DNA from: Mycobacterium lentiflavum
GTDB taxonomy: Bacteria; Actinomycetota; Actinomycetes; Mycobacteriales; Mycobacteriaceae
Reading direction: 5' to 3'
Assembly: GCF_022374895.2 (NCBI RefSeq)
Contig: NZ_CP092423.2
Span: 4,216,001-4,280,000 of the forward strand
DNA: 64,000 bases
Part shown: one piece after another, positions 26,461-35,518 of the stretch
Layout of the letters: every line of letters starts with the position of its first letter
How positions within the stretch are numbered: the stretch's first letter is position 1
Position numbers and translations under genes: made by a program
Notes under the pieces: generated by a model
What the model saw: the letters and a program-made list of their open reading frames with translations, nothing else
What the model was told of the DNA's origin: nothing
Databases searched by the model: none

Positions 26461-27503
26461 TGCGCTCGCTCCTTTGCTCCAAGCCCGTAAAGCTCACTGG
26501 CGTTTCGCCACAACACCTGCTCGCGCTGCGCTGCGTCGAGCCCCTGGGCCGCCACCTCGGGCGACGACGTCGACCAGTGCGGGTAGCTCGATCCGTACAT
26601 CAGCAGGTCGGTCTTGCCACTGAATTCCATCCAGCGCTGCATGTGGGCCGCCTCGACAGGCCCGTCGAATGCCGATGAGCAGAACCGGACATGGTCGGGC
26701 AGGTATTCGCTGGGATACCGGTCGACCCATGGGGTTTGGTCGCGCATCGACAACCAGAAGGTGTCCAGCCGCCACATCAACGGGGTGAGGATGTCGTAGC
26801 CGCCGTCGGCGAAAACGAACTTGAGGCCGGGAAGCCGGCCGAACACGCCCTCGATGATCAGGGTGGCCAGATGCACGAAATAATTCAGCGGCATGAACGA
26901 CGCATAGCCAGGGTAGGTGTGCGCGTGACCGGCGAACGTCGGGGCATGGTCGACGCCGTTGCCACCGTTGATATGCACCGCGACCGGCAGCCCATGCGCG
27001 GCCGCTGCCTCCCAGATCGGTTCGAACATCGGCTTGCCGTACGGCTCGCGGGACTGCATCGGAATGCCGACCTGCACCAGCTTCGGATGGCCGGCCAGGC
27101 GTTCGATCTCCGCGACGGCGCCACGGGGGTCTTCGGGGTTGACCCTGATCGTGCCCCGGAACCGGTCGGAGGTGTCGGGTTCGATCCATCGGTCCAGCAG
27201 CCAGTCGTTGACGGCGGCGCAGATGCCGGTGTTGAGCAGGTAGTCGGCGATGTTGCCGCGAGTCAACGGATTCAGGATGGCGTAGTCGACTCCGGCGTCT
27301 TCGAACAAGTGCCGACTGACGGTGTCGGGATCCGAGCCCGGGTAGTGCTCTGCGTAGAGGTCTTGGCGGTAGTCGCCCCCGGGCGCTTGGTACCACTGCT
27401 GTTCGACGTCGGGGACCGCGCGCAGTTGGTAGGCGTCCGGGAGGTAGCGCCGGATCTCGGCGTTGTAGCGGAAGTGCGGTTGCACATTGGTGTCGACAAT
27501 CAT
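26457..27503 (-). CDS. Amidohydrolase-2 family protein with degenerate active site
   Basis: 348-aa TIM-barrel protein homologous to its downstream neighbour. The metal motif that reads DTDVH there is DTNVQ here (Asn6, Gln8), and the catalytic Asp of YPH is Ser (GSSYPH, Ser306). The central His (VAVHINGG) remains. Loss of both metal ligands and the catalytic acid argues for a non-catalytic or regulatory subunit. The ATG at 27501-27503 overlaps the Rieske stop by four bases. A longer upstream frame exists but is inside the Rieske gene. Confidence 0.87.
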   Translation of the reverse strand: MIVDTNVQPHFRYNAEIRRYLPDAYQLRAVPDVEQQWYQAPGGDYRQDLYAEHYPGSDPDTVSRHLFEDAGVDYAILNPLTRGNIADYLLNTGICAAVNDWLLDRWIEPDTSDRFRGTIRVNPEDPRGAVAEIERLAGHPKLVQVGIPMQSREPYGKPMFEPIWEAAAAHGLPVAVHINGGNGVDHAPTFAGHAHTYPGYASFMPLNYFVHLATLIIEGVFGRLPGLKFVFADGGYDILTPLMWRLDTFWLSMRDQTPWVDRYPSEYLPDHVRFCSSAFDGPVEAAHMQRWMEFSGKTDLLMYGSSYPHWSTSSPEVAAQGLDAAQREQVLWRNASELYGLGAKERAQ

Positions 27504-27859
27504 GCGGTCACATACACCTGCCCATCGGTGACGTCGACTTCGTAGGTACGGATACGACGACGCGGATCGGCGACGCTTTGACCCGTAGTGACGTCGAATT
27601 CCCAGTTGTGCCAAGGGCATCGAACGATCTGCCCGTCGCGCACTCGACGGATCCCGCCGGGCTGCCCGGGCGCCGCTTCGGTAGTGCCTCCGAGCAGGCC
27701 CAGGCATAAGGGGGCGCCCTCGTGGGAGCAGTAATTCACGATCGCGTACAGCGCGCCCTGCACGTTGTACACGCCCACGCCGAACTTGCCGACATCGACG
27801 AGCTTCATCCCGCCGGGCGGGAGTTCGTCGACCGAGCACACGAATCGCCGCTGGGCCAC
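27500..27859 (-). CDS. Small Rieske [2Fe-2S] ferredoxin
   Basis: 119-aa Rieske protein with cluster motifs YCSHEGAPLC (Cys44, His46) and CPWHNWEFD (Cys81, His84). The likely start is the GTG at 27857-27859 behind GAGG in a CGAGGCGGTG context; a TTG at 27886 would add nine residues but has no ribosome site. It probably passes electrons to a monooxygenase or oxygenase. The divergent P450 at 28043 and the Rieske oxygenase at 39955 are candidate partners. First gene of a three-gene unit ending at 25297. Confidence 0.87.
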   Translation of the reverse strand: MAQRRFVCSVDELPPGGMKLVDVGKFGVGVYNVQGALYAIVNYCSHEGAPLCLGLLGGTTEAAPGQPGGIRRVRDGQIVRCPWHNWEFDVTTGQSVADPRRRIRTYEVDVTDGQVYVTA

Positions 27860-27886
27860 CTGAGAATCACCGCCTCGTTGAACCAA

Positions 27887-28042
27887 CCCGGATCAATACT
27901 GAGCCCGTTACGGTAACCATCACAAGCCTTGCTATTTATACTATGATAGCGAAAATCCGCTCGGAACACCCGCCGAAGACGCCGGGGCGGTCAGGACCCG
28001 GCCCGCGTCAACGGCCTTACCGGTTGCTCAGGAGGAGCGCTG
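27887..28042. promoter_or_regulatory. Divergent Rieske/P450 promoter with two motif types
   Basis: 156-bp gap. It holds GTTAC-G-GTAAC (27907-27917, perfect palindrome), one of six TTAC[A/G]GTA-type sites. It also holds GCTATTTATACTATGATAGC (27931-27950), whose first ten bases equal 1022-1031 and whose ends form an inverted repeat. A ribosome site (AGGAGG, 28030-28035) precedes the P450 ATG. Confidence 0.55.
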
Positions 28043-29269
28043 ATGCCCTTAAGCACCGACAACGTCGGCCCGCCCGTCACCCTCGATTACACCGGTGAAA
28101 CCAGCCCCTATCCGTTCTACGAATACATGCGGCGCACCGACCCGGTCTGGCACGGCGCGCTCGGGGACCACTCCCAGATGCCCGAGGAGCTGCGGCCGAA
28201 CGACGAGTGGGTGCTGTTCGGCTACGACGGTGTGTTCCAAGCCTTCCGCGACGACCGGATCTTCACGTCGGCCGCCTACGAGAAAACCATCGGATTGGTC
28301 ATGGGGCACACCATTCTGGCGATGGGCGGCAAGGAACATCACGACCACCGCAGCCTGGTGGCCAAGGCATTTCGGGCTACGGCGCTAGAACGGTGGGAGC
28401 CGTCGGTCATCGGGCCGGTGTGCGATCAGCTGATCGACGAAATCAAAAACGACTGTCACGCCGACCTGGTCAAGGCGCTGACGTTCGAGTTCCCCACTCG
28501 GATCATCTCGGTGCTGCTCGGGCTTCCCCCGGAGGATCTCGACATGTTCCGACGGCTGTCGCTTGACCTCATCTCGATTCCGACCGACATCATGGCGGGG
28601 CTCAACGCCGCGACCGAGTTGCACGGCTACTTCCTCGAGCAGGTCGAGCAGCGGCGTCGAAAGCTCACCAACGACATCATCGGCGACCTGGTCGCCGCCG
28701 AGATCAACGGCGAGAAGCTCACCGACGACGCGATCATCGCATTCCTGCGCTTGCTGCTGCCCGCCGGACTGGAGACGACCTACCGTTCGTCGGGCAACCT
28801 GTTGTACCTACTGCTGACCCACCCCGAACAACTGGAGATGGTCCGGCAGGACCGGTCGCTGATCCCCGCCGCCATCGAAGAAGGTCTGCGGGTCGAGACG
28901 CCACTGACCATGGTCATGCGCACCACCACCGAAGAAGTCGAAATCGGCGGCAAGACAATCCCCGCCGATGCTCAGATCGACATGTGCATGGGCTCGGCCA
29001 ACCGCGACGAAAGCCGTTGGCCCGACCCCGATCGCTTCGACATCCATCGGCCGCGCCAAGCCCACATCGCGTTCGCGGGCGGCATCCACATGTGTCTCGG
29101 AATGCACTTGGCCCGGTTGGAAACCCGGGTCATGTTGAACAGCCTGCTCGACCGGGTTTCGAACCTCAGCTTTGTTCACGACGACGGCACCGGCGAGGAG
29201 TCCAGGATCATCGGCCTGACCTTCCGGTCGCCGAACAAGCTTCCCGTCACCTTCACCCCCGCCGCATGA
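28043..29269 (+). CDS. Cytochrome P450
   Basis: 408-aa bacterial class-I P450 that hydroxylates a hydrophobic substrate using ferredoxin. The I-helix is LPAGLETTYRS (acid-Thr pair as Glu-Thr), EEGLR is the ExxR motif, and FAGGIHMCLGMHLA the heme-thiolate loop. It is paralogous to the P450 at 46311, sharing RSSGNLLYLLLTHPEQ. The alcohol dehydrogenase gene follows with an ATGA overlap, suggesting hydroxylation then oxidation of the same compound. CYP family cannot be assigned by eye. Confidence 0.93.
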   Translation: MPLSTDNVGPPVTLDYTGETSPYPFYEYMRRTDPVWHGALGDHSQMPEELRPNDEWVLFGYDGVFQAFRDDRIFTSAAYEKTIGLVMGHTILAMGGKEHHDHRSLVAKAFRATALERWEPSVIGPVCDQLIDEIKNDCHADLVKALTFEFPTRIISVLLGLPPEDLDMFRRLSLDLISIPTDIMAGLNAATELHGYFLEQVEQRRRKLTNDIIGDLVAAEINGEKLTDDAIIAFLRLLLPAGLETTYRSSGNLLYLLLTHPEQLEMVRQDRSLIPAAIEEGLRVETPLTMVMRTTTEEVEIGGKTIPADAQIDMCMGSANRDESRWPDPDRFDIHRPRQAHIAFAGGIHMCLGMHLARLETRVMLNSLLDRVSNLSFVHDDGTGEESRIIGLTFRSPNKLPVTFTPAA

Positions 29270-30423
29270 AAAGCCGCGCGGCGATCCTGCACGATGTCGG
29301 CGGGCCGTGGTCCGTCGAGGATTTCGAACTGGACGCACCGCGGGCCGGGGAGGTGCTGGTCGAAATGGCCGCGGCCGGGATGTGTCACTCCGACGATCAC
29401 ATCCTCAAGGGCGACATGTCGGCGCCCAACGAGATGCTGCGCTCGCTGGGATTGCCCACCATGTTCCCGATGATCGGCGGTCACGAGGGTTCCGGTGTGG
29501 TACGCGAAGTCGGGCCCGGCGTAACGGAATTCGTGCCCGGCGACCACGTGGTGATGTCGTTCGTCGCCGTGTGCGGACAGTGCCGCTGGTGCGCAAGTGG
29601 CATGGAGTACATCTGCGACATGGGTGCCGGCGTGCTGACGCCGGGCATGCCCACCGACGGCACCTACCGCCATCACACCGCCGAAGGCAAGCCGCTGGGT
29701 CATCTGGCCAAGGTGGGCGCGTTTGCCAAACACACTGTGGTGTCGACGAACTCGCTGGTGAAGATCGAGCCGCACCTGCCGTTGGTACCCAGCGCGCTGT
29801 TGTCCTGCGCGATACCGACCGGATTCGGCTCGGTGGCCAACCGCTCCAATATGCGACCGGGTGACACCGTCGTCGTGATCGGTGTCGGCGGAATCGGCAC
29901 GGGTGCGATTCAGGGCGCCCGGGTCGGCGGCGCCGCGCAGATCGTCGCGGTCGATCCGGTGGAGTTCAAACAGAAGTCGGCGTTGCAGTTCGGCGCCACC
30001 CACACCGCCGCAGCCGCGGTCGAGGCCATGGATCTGGTGCGAGAACTGACCTACGGAGTCATGGCGGACGCCGTGGTGGTCTCGCCATCGCTGATCACAC
30101 CCGACGACGTCCGCGACGCGGTGCGGCTCACCCGCAAAGGCGGAACCTGTGTGCTGACCGGGATGACCTCGCAGCTGACCAGCTCAGTCAAGATCGATCT
30201 GCAGGATTTCATCCTGTCCAACAAATCGCTCGCCGGTACCGTATTCGGTTCGTGCAACCCGAAAGCCGACGTCTTTCGGCTGGCCCGGCTGTACCAGTCC
30301 GGGCAGCTACAGCTCGACGAGATGATCACCCGGCGTTATCGACTCGATGACATCAACGACGCTTACGACGACCTGCTGAACGGCAAAATCGTCCGGGGCG
30401 TCATCGATTTCGGGATCGAATAG
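29266..30423 (+). CDS. Zinc-dependent alcohol dehydrogenase (NDMA/mycothiol-type MDR family)
   Basis: 385-aa medium-chain dehydrogenase. Catalytic zinc ligands are in GMCHSDDH and GGHEGSG; the structural zinc loop has four Cys (CGQCRWCASGMEYIC); the NAD motif is GVGGIGTGAIQGA. It is of the type annotated as NDMA-dependent in actinobacteria, where the nucleotide stays bound. ATGA overlap (29266-29269) with the P450 implies it oxidises the P450 product. It ends 3 bp before the converging SDR stop. Confidence 0.9.
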   Translation: MKSRAAILHDVGGPWSVEDFELDAPRAGEVLVEMAAAGMCHSDDHILKGDMSAPNEMLRSLGLPTMFPMIGGHEGSGVVREVGPGVTEFVPGDHVVMSFVAVCGQCRWCASGMEYICDMGAGVLTPGMPTDGTYRHHTAEGKPLGHLAKVGAFAKHTVVSTNSLVKIEPHLPLVPSALLSCAIPTGFGSVANRSNMRPGDTVVVIGVGGIGTGAIQGARVGGAAQIVAVDPVEFKQKSALQFGATHTAAAAVEAMDLVRELTYGVMADAVVVSPSLITPDDVRDAVRLTRKGGTCVLTGMTSQLTSSVKIDLQDFILSNKSLAGTVFGSCNPKADVFRLARLYQSGQLQLDEMITRRYRLDDINDAYDDLLNGKIVRGVIDFGIE

Positions 30424-30426
30424 CTG

Positions 30427-31161
30427 CTACTTTCGGCGGCCTATCACTCGCTGCATCTGGCCATAGGAGTCGATCGGGCTGTGCAGGGAGAGGCCGCCGT
30501 CGGCATGCACGACCTGGCCTGTCACCCAAGGCAATTCGAGCACACCCACGATGGCCCCGGCCACGTCCTCGGCTTGGCCCAGGCCGCCTAGTGCGGTGCG
30601 TTCGGTCAACCCTTCGACCCAGCCGGGTAGTGCTTCCGGATTGGGCAGCATCGGCGTCCGGGTGACACCGGGCCCGACCGCATTCACCCGGATGCCGTGT
30701 GTCCCCCACTCCACGGCGGCGACCTTGACCAACATGTCCACGCCGGCCTTCGATACGCAATAGGCGCCCATGTCGCGATCGGCGATCGAACCGCTGATGC
30801 TGGACACCGCGACAATCGAACCGCTCTCCCCGGCATCGATCATGGCCTGGGCCGCCGCGCGGATCGTCAACCAGGTGCCGGTCAGATTGACCCCGATCAC
30901 CCGCTCCCACTCCGCGGGTGACTGTTCGAGCAACACACCCGCCGCGCCGATCGCGGCGCAGGTAACCACGCGGGTGGGCACGCCATGTTCTTGCACGGTT
31001 CGTTCCATCGCCGCCGAGACTGCGATGGGATCGCTGATGTCGCAATCGATGTCGCCGTCGACCAAGTCCCACACCACGACGTCGTGGCCCAAGTCGTGCA
31101 GCCGCTTTGCGACTTCACGTCCGATGCCGGACGCGCCACCGGTGACCAGTGCGGTGCTCAC
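30427..31161 (-). CDS. SDR family oxidoreductase
   Basis: 244-aa classical SDR: TGGASGIG at 7-14, SSISGSIADRD, catalytic YCVSK, and C-terminal VHADGGLS. The start is the GTG at 31159-31161, overlapping the VOC stop (GTGA), so it is the last gene of a four-gene unit (LLM, P450, VOC, SDR). It probably dehydrogenates a hydroxylated product of that P450 (inference). Confidence 0.9.
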   Translation of the reverse strand: MSTALVTGGASGIGREVAKRLHDLGHDVVVWDLVDGDIDCDISDPIAVSAAMERTVQEHGVPTRVVTCAAIGAAGVLLEQSPAEWERVIGVNLTGTWLTIRAAAQAMIDAGESGSIVAVSSISGSIADRDMGAYCVSKAGVDMLVKVAAVEWGTHGIRVNAVGPGVTRTPMLPNPEALPGWVEGLTERTALGGLGQAEDVAGAIVGVLELPWVTGQVVHADGGLSLHSPIDSYGQMQRVIGRRK

Positions 31162-31598
31162 TTCGCGCGTCCGATCAACTCGACGAGCACGCCGTCCGGC
31201 GCGGTGATCACCGCCATCGCGACCGTCCTTCCGTCCGGGGCCACGACATCGATGCGACGGACGCCATCGGTGAAACCCAAGGTCGCCAAGGTCTCGAGCG
31301 TCTCATCGACCTCGCGCTGCAACGAGAGCAACATGAAGCCGTGCCGCAGCGCAGTGGATTCCGGTAGTGCCGCGTCGGCGCCCGCCAATTCCACGAGTTC
31401 GACGCTCCCGCTGCCCGGTTTGTCCGGATCGCCGAGAAAGATCGACCGCAGCCGATCGGACGTAGCGCCGAACAGCTCCGGCCAATCGCCGGTGAACTCG
31501 TAGTCCATCAACTGGGTCAAGCCGAGGCCGTCGCACCAGAACCGAAGCGAGAGTTCGACATTGGAGGTGCAGATCGCCGAATGGTGGACACCGAGCAC
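31158..31598 (-). CDS. VOC (glyoxalase/bleomycin-resistance fold) family protein
   Basis: 146 aa with GTG start at 31596-31598 behind AGGAGGT five bases upstream. VHHSAICTSNVELSLRFWCD is the typical first beta-alpha-beta unit with a metal-ligand His; VITAPDGVLVELIG is the C-terminal unit with the Glu ligand. Such proteins act as epimerases, lyases or dioxygenases. Genes on both sides (P450, SDR) suggest an isomerase-type role in the same pathway. Confidence 0.86.
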   Translation of the reverse strand: MLGVHHSAICTSNVELSLRFWCDGLGLTQLMDYEFTGDWPELFGATSDRLRSIFLGDPDKPGSGSVELVELAGADAALPESTALRHGFMLLSLQREVDETLETLATLGFTDGVRRIDVVAPDGRTVAMAVITAPDGVLVELIGRAK

Positions 31599-31621
31599 AA
31601 GTTACCTCCTGCGTTTGAACC

Positions 31622-32857
31622 TCAAACCAGCGAGTATCGTACCGGCAGGTGCTTGAGGCCGCCGACGAATGTCGTCGCAACCAGTTCGGGATCACCGGTC
31701 AGCTCAATCGATTTGAGCCTGGGCAGCAGCTCGGAGAAGAAGCTGTTGACTTCCATTCGGGCCAGCGCCGCGCCCATGCAGAAGTGCACGCCGTAGCCGA
31801 AGGCCAGGTGCTTGTTGGGATCGCGCGATATGTCGAAGCGGAACGGGTCGTCGAAGACATCCTCGTCACGATTACCCGACACATAGGACAGCAGCAGGGA
31901 ATCCCCGGCGGCAATCGGCACTCCGCGAACCGTGGTGTCCGCGTTGGCGGTCCGCATGAATTCCTTGACCGGGGTGACCCAACGGATCATCTCCTCGGTG
32001 GCCAACGGCATCAGGTCGAGATTGTTGCGCAAGCGGTCGAGCTGGGCGGGATTCTCGATCAGTGCCTGCATGCCACCGGAAATGGTCGCGCTGGTGGTGT
32101 CGTGACCCGCGGTGGCCACGATCAGGTAGTAGGACACGGTGTCGATGTCGGACAGCGGCTCGCCGTCGACGCGGGCGTTGGCGATCGCCGAGGCAAGATC
32201 CTCGGTCGGGTTCTCCCGGCGCGACGCCGTCACGTCGTTGAAGTAGCCGAACATGTCGAGCAGTGCCGGGATCTGGTCCTCATTCGAGGTGCCGCGCTTG
32301 AATTCGCTGTCTTCGCTCCCGAACAGCTCCTGAGTGAGCTTGAGCATGCGGGCGAAGTCGGCCTCCGGGATGCCGAGCAAGGACATGATCACATAGAGCG
32401 GATAGTTCACCGCGACCTGCTGGACGAAGTCGCATTCCGGTCCGACGGCCAGCATCTTGTCGACGTAGATCCTGGCGAGTTCGTCGACGCGCATCTTCAT
32501 CGCGCGCATGGCCTTTGGCCGAAACCAGTCCGAGCCGATCGCGCGTACCACCCGGTGCTGCGGGTCGTCCATGTGAATCAGCGTGCGCACCCCGGCGTTG
32601 GCTTGCAGCTCGTCGCCCACGGTGGTGGTCAGCACCGGGCGCGGCCAGTTGGTGAACTTCATATTCTCGCGCTCGATGTCCATGATGTCGGCGTGTTTGG
32701 TGATAGCCCAGAACGGCTTGTAGTCCGGCACCTCCACCCACGACACCGGCGCGGTGGCACGCAAGTGAGTCAGCGCCGCGTGCAGCCGCTTCTCGTCGGT
32801 GTACGCCAACGGATCTGCCAGAGACTTTCCGGCGTCGTCCATCGTCGTTGTGCTCAC
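31622..32857 (-). CDS. Cytochrome P450
   Basis: 411 aa. I-helix VATAGHDTTSATI with the canonical acid-Thr, ExxR as EEMIR, heme loop FGYGVHFCMGAALARME. The start is the GTG at 32855-32857 (GTGA overlap with the LLM gene) behind AAGGAG; the frame is open further upstream but that part is inside the LLM gene. It is unlike the two other P450s in the window and closer to the Cyp125/142-like general layout; substrate unknown. Confidence 0.92.
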   Translation of the reverse strand: MSTTTMDDAGKSLADPLAYTDEKRLHAALTHLRATAPVSWVEVPDYKPFWAITKHADIMDIERENMKFTNWPRPVLTTTVGDELQANAGVRTLIHMDDPQHRVVRAIGSDWFRPKAMRAMKMRVDELARIYVDKMLAVGPECDFVQQVAVNYPLYVIMSLLGIPEADFARMLKLTQELFGSEDSEFKRGTSNEDQIPALLDMFGYFNDVTASRRENPTEDLASAIANARVDGEPLSDIDTVSYYLIVATAGHDTTSATISGGMQALIENPAQLDRLRNNLDLMPLATEEMIRWVTPVKEFMRTANADTTVRGVPIAAGDSLLLSYVSGNRDEDVFDDPFRFDISRDPNKHLAFGYGVHFCMGAALARMEVNSFFSELLPRLKSIELTGDPELVATTFVGGLKHLPVRYSLV

Positions 32858-33873
32858 TGGCGAAACTCCTTCATTGCGGCGGTAATACAGGATTGAGAAG
32901 CGTCGTAGAAGATCGGCAGCACGCGATCGACGCCCGCACACCGGCTACGCAGCGCGGCTCCGACTCTGTCGACGGGACCGACGACGGCGAAAGCACCCAG
33001 CATTTCGTCGTCGATCAGCGCTCCCATCGCGTCCCATTCGCCTTGCTTGGAAAGATGATTCAGCTCGGTGTGCAGCTCGCCCCAGCCGTGCAATTCGAGC
33101 ACTTTGCGGTATGCCGGCGTGGAGCCGTAGAACGCGATCTGCTTGCGGGCAGCCGTCATGGCCGTTTCCAGTTCGGCGTCGTTTTCGCCGGTCGCGACCA
33201 TGACCTCGGCGCAGACTTCGAAATCCGAACGACCCCGTCCGGCACGCTGCGCCCCGCGCAACAGCGCCGGGACTGTCACCTCGTTGAGGTAGCGCTGCGA
33301 AACCATCGGGTGGCCGAGGTGACCGTCGGCGACCTCGCCGCACATCTCGGTCATCACTTCACCGACCGCCGCAATGAACACCTTCGGCACCGGGTACGGG
33401 TGCGGTTCCGGCGTGAACATCGGCGTCATGATCTTGTGGGTATAGAAGTCGCCCTCGAAAGTCAGCTTGGCTTCGCCGTTCCACGCCGACCAGATGGCGC
33501 GCAACGCGGAGACGAACTCGCGCATCCGGCGGGCCGGATGACTCCACGGCATGCTGAATCGCTTCTCGATGTGCGGCTGGATCTGGGTGCCCAAACCGAG
33601 AATGAAGCGGCCCCGCGAGTACGCCTGCAAGTCCCACGCGACGTTGGCGACGGTCATCGGATTGCGCGCGAACGCCACCGCGATGTTGGTGCCCAGTTCG
33701 AGCCCCGACGTGTGCTCGGCGGCCAGCAGCAACGGCAGAAACGGGTCGTGACTGGTCTCGGCCGTCCAGCCACCGTCGTAACCGCTCTGTTCCAGGTTGC
33801 CCACTGCTTCCACCACGCGGTCGAGGCGATTGGGGATGCCGCCGTCGATCTTGAGCCGGGAGCCGTCAGGCAT
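32854..33873 (-). CDS. LLM-class F420-dependent oxidoreductase
   Basis: 339-aa luciferase-like barrel: GYDGGWTAETSHDPFLPLLL, LELGTNIAVAFARNPM, then LGLGTQIQPHIEKRF, a layout common to mycobacterial F420-dependent members. First gene of the 33873-30427 unit. On the minus strand TAAAGT ends seven bases before the ATG at 33873, with no ribosome site, so a leaderless transcript is likely. TTACAGTAA lies at 33884-33892. Confidence 0.87.
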   Translation of the reverse strand: MPDGSRLKIDGGIPNRLDRVVEAVGNLEQSGYDGGWTAETSHDPFLPLLLAAEHTSGLELGTNIAVAFARNPMTVANVAWDLQAYSRGRFILGLGTQIQPHIEKRFSMPWSHPARRMREFVSALRAIWSAWNGEAKLTFEGDFYTHKIMTPMFTPEPHPYPVPKVFIAAVGEVMTEMCGEVADGHLGHPMVSQRYLNEVTVPALLRGAQRAGRGRSDFEVCAEVMVATGENDAELETAMTAARKQIAFYGSTPAYRKVLELHGWGELHTELNHLSKQGEWDAMGALIDDEMLGAFAVVGPVDRVGAALRSRCAGVDRVLPIFYDASQSCITAAMKEFRQ

Positions 33874-33883
33874 GCGGGTAACT

Positions 33884-33892
33884 TTACAGTAA
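33884..33892. promoter_or_regulatory. TTACAGTAA palindrome at a likely leaderless promoter
   Basis: Perfect 9-bp palindrome 11 bp before the LLM start, overlapping the likely -10 region (TACTGT/TAAAGT read on the minus strand). A protein bound here would block transcription. One of six related motifs. Confidence 0.5.
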
Positions 33893-34015
33893 GCAATCCA
33901 GTATGTGACCCTGCAGATCTAGGGACGATCGTAAGCGCGGCGTAGCCGGGTGCAGCGGGTCGTCACCATTGGACTAGGCGCGCGCGATCGCATCCGCGAG
34001 AGGTAGGACTGACGC

Positions 34016-35512
34016 ATGACAAAACCCCCGGATTGGGAGGAAACGCTCGAAGACCTCGCCCGTCGGCGTCAGCGCGCGCGGGGCATGGGCGGCCCGGAGC
34101 GGCTCGACAAGCACCGCGGCAAGGGCAAGCTCGACGCCCGCGCGCGCATCGAGCGACTCCTCGACCCGGGCACCTTCCGCGAAATCGGCACACTGGTCGG
34201 CGGCGAGGTCGCGGCCGACGCGCTGATCGTGGGTTCGGGCTCGATCAACGGCTCACCGGTGATGCTGGGCGCCGAGGACTTCACCACGATGGCCGGCAGC
34301 ATCGGACCCGGCGGCAACTCGAAGCGCTACCGCATCGCCGAATTGGCGCTGCGCGACAAGACTCCGCTGGTGATGCTGCTCGAAGGCGCCGGCTTCCGCC
34401 CCGGCGGGGGACACTACGGGCGCGCCCCCACCGACCTGCTCGCGCAGGCGCAGTGCTCGGGCAAGGTGCCGACGGTCGCCGCGGTGTTGGGCCCCTCGGC
34501 CGGACATGGCGCGCTGGTGGCACCGGTGTGCGACTTCCGGATCATGAGCCGCCAGGGCGCGATCTTCACGGCCGGGCCTCCGGTCGTGAAAGAGTCGACG
34601 GGAGAAGATATTTCGAAGGAGGACCTGGGCGGACCCGGCACCGCGTTGCCCAGCGGAGTGATCCACAATGTGGCCGACGACGACGAGGCCGTCATCGCCG
34701 ACATCCGGCGCTACCTGTCGTACTTCCCGCCGAGCGCATGGTCTTACCCCACCCCGCTGCCCCGCGACGAAGACAGCGAGCCACGGCCCACGCCGGAACT
34801 ACTCGACATCGTGTCGCGCGACAACCGCCGCGTCTACGACATGCGCGCGGTGCTCGACGTGGTCTTCGACCGGCCGGACTGGTTCGAGGTGCAGCCGCAG
34901 TACGGCAAGGCGATCATCTGCGCGCTGGCCCATCTCGGTGGTCATCCGGTCGCGGTCGTCGCGAACCAGCCCAACGTGCTGGCCGGCTCCATCGACGCCG
35001 ACGCCGCGGACAAGGCGGCGCATTTCATCATGGTGGCCGACTCATTCCACCTGCCACTCATCTTCTTTGCGGACAATCCCGGCATGCTGCCCGGAAGCCG
35101 GTCCGAGCGCAGCGGCGTGCTGCGCGCCGGGGCCCGGATGTTCGCCGCCCAGACGGCGGCCACCACCGTCAAGCTGCATGTGACGCTGCGCAAGGCATAC
35201 GGGTTCGGCTCGATGGTCATGTCGCTGCTGGGTTTCGACAGCCAGTCGGCGACCTTCGCCTACCCCGGCGCGACGATGGGCGCCATGAGCGCGGCGGCGC
35301 TGGGCCGGGCTACGCACGCCGGCGAGGACGTCACCGCGAAGTTGCGTGACGCCGAGTTGCAGGCGTCGTTTCGCTCGGCCGAAAGCATGGGATTCGACGA
35401 ACTCATCGATCCCCGCGAGACTCGCGACGCCTTGCTGGCTTCCCTGCTTCGGGGTCTGTCGGCCCGCCAGGCCGCCGCCCAGCCGGTGAGCCGGACCGTC
35501 ATCATGCCGTAA
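34016..35512 (+). CDS. Acyl-CoA carboxylase carboxyltransferase (beta) subunit
   Basis: 498 aa, the AccD/methylcrotonyl-CoA-type carboxyltransferase: transfers CO2 from biotin to an acyl-CoA. RERLLDPGTF-type N-terminus (RIERLLDPGTFREIG), GFRPGGGHYGRAP, GPSAGHGALVAPVCDF (oxyanion hole), FTAGPPVVKESTGE, and C-terminal half FADNPGMLPGSRSERSGVL with AYGFGSMVM. No biotin carboxylase/carrier subunit is nearby, so it must borrow an alpha subunit. A 142-bp gap precedes it. Substrate specificity cannot be read. Confidence 0.88.
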   Translation: MTKPPDWEETLEDLARRRQRARGMGGPERLDKHRGKGKLDARARIERLLDPGTFREIGTLVGGEVAADALIVGSGSINGSPVMLGAEDFTTMAGSIGPGGNSKRYRIAELALRDKTPLVMLLEGAGFRPGGGHYGRAPTDLLAQAQCSGKVPTVAAVLGPSAGHGALVAPVCDFRIMSRQGAIFTAGPPVVKESTGEDISKEDLGGPGTALPSGVIHNVADDDEAVIADIRRYLSYFPPSAWSYPTPLPRDEDSEPRPTPELLDIVSRDNRRVYDMRAVLDVVFDRPDWFEVQPQYGKAIICALAHLGGHPVAVVANQPNVLAGSIDADAADKAAHFIMVADSFHLPLIFFADNPGMLPGSRSERSGVLRAGARMFAAQTAATTVKLHVTLRKAYGFGSMVMSLLGFDSQSATFAYPGATMGAMSAAALGRATHAGEDVTAKLRDAELQASFRSAESMGFDELIDPRETRDALLASLLRGLSARQAAAQPVSRTVIMP

Positions 35513-35518
35513 GTGGTA

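Noticed and set aside
26457..27839. Longer 460-codon version of the degenerate amidohydrolase
   Set aside because: The extra 112 codons run through the Rieske gene in another frame; the ATG at 27503 overlaps the Rieske stop in the usual ATGA manner and matches the family start.
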